Origin: Faecalibacterium sp. UBA1762
GTDB lineage: Bacteria > Bacillota > Clostridia > Oscillospirales > Ruminococcaceae
Reading direction: 5' to 3'
NCBI GenBank assembly: GCA_002314755.1
Contig: DCHC01000019.1
Span: forward strand, 1-64,000
DNA length: 64,000 nt
Position 1 is the stretch's first letter. Each line of letters begins with the position of its first letter. The notes under the pieces were generated by a model. The model had not been told where the DNA came from. It searched no databases and was given only the letters and a program-made list of their open reading frames with translations. The position numbers were made by a program, and so were the translations under genes. Shown piece after piece: positions 61,227 to 64,000 of this stretch.

Positions 61227-64000
61227 TTACAGCTGCTGAACCTCTATACCCCGCATACGGTACTTCATATCCTGCATCATAAATGCCGCTTTTCCGGTAC
61301 CCGAAGGTAACCCATGTACCGTTGCGTACTTGCCGTTATCCACCCAGAAAGTCAGCGCTTCACCTTCCAACCGCACCTGGAAGGAATGATAATCCAGCGA
61401 GGTAAAGAAGAAATTCTCCCGGTCGTACAGGGTGGTTACACTGCCGTCGGCAGCGACAGTCTGGACCCGCAGATGCTTTTCCTTTGCAAAGAACTTCATG
61501 ACAATGCAGCTGCCGTTCTCTGCCTTGCGCAGCACAAAGCCGTAACCGTAATCGCCTTGCTCCTCGTGCCAGCCGTCCACCTGGATGGTAAAGCCGATCT
61601 CAACATCCGCCATCTCTTTTTGGGTAGAAAGCAGCTTCACTGTACCCAGCGCAGCATCGCCGGTCAAAAATAGCTTGCCGTCCGTCTCGTTGTAGCCAAC
61701 ACAGTTGGTTTGATCCCATATAAAATCCTTTTCCAACTGGGCGCGGTACTCAGCCTTTGCCGCTTCGCGGATGGCATCCCGGTCTACCACGCTATCCACC
61801 CGGCAGCTGTAAACAGCCGTCTGAGCCGCTGCCTGTACACCCAAATACCACATTCCGGCCTTTTCCACCGTCACCGTCAAGGCAAATTCACCCTCTCCGG
61901 TCACCGTGAGGCTCAGGGTCTCGGCGCCCTCGCGCTCGGTTTCCAGCGCAAACAGCATGGCCCCGGCAGGGGCGTCTACACCGGCTACCAGTGTGTGGGT
62001 ACCCTTTTGCAGGTAAATGCCCTGATACAACTTGCCGTTGATAATTTCACCGTATTCATGGCGGTTTTTCAGCTGTGCAATTTTCACACTGCCTTCGCTG
62101 CACCAGTTGGCAAAGCCACCGGCAGTAAAGTCACCGTTCAAGAACTGCTCTGCGCTGTGCAAACCGCAGTCGGTGACAAAATCGGTGATCTGCAAAGGAT
62201 AAATGGCACAGTTGCCCTGATACCGGTTACCCAAAATGCGAACACTGCGCACTGCAGAGTAATCGTCAAGATCTGTATTATCAAAGGGCATTTTACCGGC
62301 ATAGGGGTTATCTGCCCAAGCGCCAACCGGGTTGACACAGGTCAGATGGCAGTCGTACACCTCAATATCATGGCTCTCTGCATATTCCGCATAGGTTTGG
62401 GTGGTGCCCCAGGGGATAAAGGCGATGGCTTTTCCGCCCGAGGAGTTAAGGTAGCAGTGCTCAATGCGGACGTTGTAGGGGCCGCAGTGGCCGTCATGCG
62501 TGGAATACCACCACAGAATTCCGCGGGGGTCGTGGTAGTGAGAGGTAATGGTAACACCGTCGTCGTTAGACTGGAACTGTACGCCGGAAATCAGAATATT
62601 GTGCGCCCCACCCAGGCCGATACCGTCACCGCTGACACATTTTACCTGATAAATTTTGACCCCCATCACCGACACATCCGTGCTGTAGGTCAAATCCAGA
62701 TGGTAGTTGTTGGTGCGAACCAGCTCAAAACCCTCCAGATTAGCGTGACGGACATTGAAAAAGCCGATGGGCAGCTGGTGAATACGGTCCGGACACCCAC
62801 AGGAGTAGCCGGGCATATCTACACCCTCTTCACTGCCGGTATCCATGCTGCGGATTTTGCCCTTACCGGTAATTTTGACATGCTCCGCATTGTGCACCTG
62901 AATAGTAGGCAGGTTGCAGATATGCAGGCTATGGGTCCAGTTGATCCCGTCGATCTCCCCGTCGTGGCCGTAGAAGGGCCGGTAGCAGTATTCGGTGGGC
63001 AGCTGTGACTGCCACAGCACACTCCCCTTTTCAAAATGCAGCTCAACAAAGCTGCGCATCAACAGGTTGGTTACAATATACCGCTTTCCGTAAAAGCTGT
63101 CATCTCCGGGGACCACCACTTTGCCACCACCGGCAGCAGCCACTGCGTCAATAGCCGCCTGGATGGCGTCGGTATCGTTGTGGACTGCGTCGCCCTTTGC
63201 GCCGAAATCCAGCACACTGACGGTGTAATCCGGCAGGTCAAACGCATACTTGTTCTCGGTAAAATCCGCCAGGTTTTCAATGACAAACCGTTCATCCACC
63301 TTGACTGCGGTACCGTCGGCGCTGCGCAGGAACAACAGGAACTGGGCACTCAGACGGCTGATTCCGTGTGCTCGGAAATCGATGTTCTCCAGCGTAAAGG
63401 CCTCCGTAGCGGGCTGGGTCAAAATCAGTTCCTTGCCGTCCGGCAGGTCATCCCCATCAGAGAGGTTGGTTTGATACAGCGCCAGCTCATCCCCGACGGC
63501 AAAATTCTTCAGCACGCCGCTGACCGTAATCTTCCCGTCCCGGGCAACGCAGCTTTCCACCTTACCTGCCAGCTGCTCAATTGCCTTTTCCTCCTCAAAG
63601 GTATAGCGTACAAGCTGCAGCGTACCGCTTCCTTCGCCGCAGCGGAGATAGAACTGCCGCATTCTGCCTTCACAGCCGGAAGTATCCGACAGATTGCAGT
63701 AATACGCCGTTGCGGGAGAATGGGGCAAAATCTCCAGCTTTTTCTCGCACCAGTCATCATGCAGTGTGGTGCGGTAGCCAAAAGTGATTTCGGTCATATC
63801 GCTATCGTTGGCAAGCACCAGAAAAACCGTGTTCCGCCGGGGCATCAGCATATTGCACACTGTGGCGTTATTGTCCGGAAATTCCGAAGTAGTCAGGGTT
63901 GCGCCGGAGGTAAAGCGGAACTGCAGGCCGTCCTTTTGGGTCAGCTCGCCGCCCTTCACCGAATAAAAGGGCAGCTGTCCGGGCAGCAGACCCAAGGGAT
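61227..64000 (-). CDS. GH28-like right-handed beta-helix glycosidase, 5' end outside the window
   Basis: About 924 residues visible; the frame stays open to the window edge, so the true start is probably outside (the first in-frame candidate is a TTG at 63995). Domains: an N-terminal beta region (about 1-250), then a pectate-lyase-3/GH28 beta-helix beginning VSVLDFGAKGDAVHNDTDAIQ. The helix has CVSGDGIGLGG and FQSNDDGVTI supplying the paired aspartates of GH28-like sites. A C-terminal part includes a concanavalin-like lectin/LamG-type sandwich (VEIGFTIQVDGWHEEQG, LDYHSFQVRLEGEALTFWVDNG). Predicted to act on pectin-like glycans, fitting the adjacent GH106-like gene. Confidence 0.8.
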   Translation of the reverse strand, partial: PLGLLPGQLPFYSVKGGELTQKDGLQFRFTSGATLTTSEFPDNNATVCNMLMPRRNTVFLVLANDSDMTEITFGYRTTLHDDWCEKKLEILPHSPATAYYCNLSDTSGCEGRMRQFYLRCGEGSGTLQLVRYTFEEEKAIEQLAGKVESCVARDGKITVSGVLKNFAVGDELALYQTNLSDGDDLPDGKELILTQPATEAFTLENIDFRAHGISRLSAQFLLFLRSADGTAVKVDERFVIENLADFTENKYAFDLPDYTVSVLDFGAKGDAVHNDTDAIQAAIDAVAAAGGGKVVVPGDDSFYGKRYIVTNLLMRSFVELHFEKGSVLWQSQLPTEYCYRPFYGHDGEIDGINWTHSLHICNLPTIQVHNAEHVKITGKGKIRSMDTGSEEGVDMPGYSCGCPDRIHQLPIGFFNVRHANLEGFELVRTNNYHLDLTYSTDVSVMGVKIYQVKCVSGDGIGLGGAHNILISGVQFQSNDDGVTITSHYHDPRGILWWYSTHDGHCGPYNVRIEHCYLNSSGGKAIAFIPWGTTQTYAEYAESHDIEVYDCHLTCVNPVGAWADNPYAGKMPFDNTDLDDYSAVRSVRILGNRYQGNCAIYPLQITDFVTDCGLHSAEQFLNGDFTAGGFANWCSEGSVKIAQLKNRHEYGEIINGKLYQGIYLQKGTHTLVAGVDAPAGAMLFALETEREGAETLSLTVTGEGEFALTVTVEKAGMWYLGVQAAAQTAVYSCRVDSVVDRDAIREAAKAEYRAQLEKDFIWDQTNCVGYNETDGKLFLTGDAALGTVKLLSTQKEMADVEIGFTIQVDGWHEEQGDYGYGFVLRKAENGSCIVMKFFAKEKHLRVQTVAADGSVTTLYDRENFFFTSLDYHSFQVRLEGEALTFWVDNGKYATVHGLPSGTGKAAFMMQDMKYRMRGIEVQQL

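Noticed and set aside
61710..63008. 432-codon plus-strand frame opposite the GH28-like gene
   Set aside because: It has no motifs, and the minus-strand beta-helix features are clear.

Overview
This window looks like a chromosomal segment of an endospore-forming Gram-positive bacterium of class Clostridia. An Oscillospirales/Ruminococcaceae-type gut or rumen anaerobe is my best guess. The evidence is sporulation genes (spoIVA, yabP, yabQ), Firmicutes-type gene sets (tmcAL, divIC-yabR, yceD-rpmF, DUF512-der), SD-driven starts with several TTG/GTG codons, a moderate GC content near 50 percent by eye, and many carbohydrate-active enzymes. I see no rRNA, tRNA, CRISPR array, transposase, integrase or phage gene.

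Layout. 0-13.4 kb: tmcAL, a small membrane protein, hflX, a zinc-ribbon membrane protein, a beta-propeller protein, comM, a phosphohexomutase, rpmE, a YigZ protein, two sugar-isomerase-like TIM barrels, a LOG-family protein and hpt. 13.4-25 kb, all on the minus strand: a two-component system, a CDF metal transporter, a membrane-anchored GH25 muramidase, an ADP-ribosylglycohydrolase, a DEDDh exonuclease, a class B penicillin-binding protein and a third TIM-barrel isomerase. 25-28.6 kb: one very large polytopic membrane protein, probably a GT-C-like glycosyltransferase. 28.8-35.7 kb: a GDPD-tcdA pair, nagA, an anchored unknown protein, the yabP-yabQ-divIC-yabR sporulation/division block and an SGNH esterase.

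35.8-44.6 kb is the most distinctive part. It is a minus-strand run of six tightly spaced genes: an acyl-adenylate ligase, an acyl carrier protein, a membrane acyltransferase, two paralogous GT2-GT4 fusion glycosyltransferases and a CE7 esterase. Together they look like a self-contained machine that builds and acylates a glycan. It resembles dlt-type D-alanylation in logic but uses different protein families. 44.9-54.5 kb: spoIVA, uppP, der, a DUF512 protein, rpmF, yceD, a small P-loop protein, pgi and a dacF-like carboxypeptidase. 54.6-64 kb: mtaB, a YczE-like protein, a polysaccharide deacetylase, a small membrane protein, then a GH106-like and a GH28-like glycosidase. The GH28-like gene runs off the right edge.

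Most genes are single units or short operons separated by clear intrinsic terminators, several of them bidirectional between convergent genes. Several near-consensus sigma-A promoters are visible. Cell-envelope genes (PBP, DacF, GH25, UppP, deacetylase, glycosyltransferases) and plant- or host-glycan catabolism genes (GH106, GH28, CE7, SGNH, NagA, isomerases) are interspersed with housekeeping genes. All functions were assigned by reading motifs; no database search was run.
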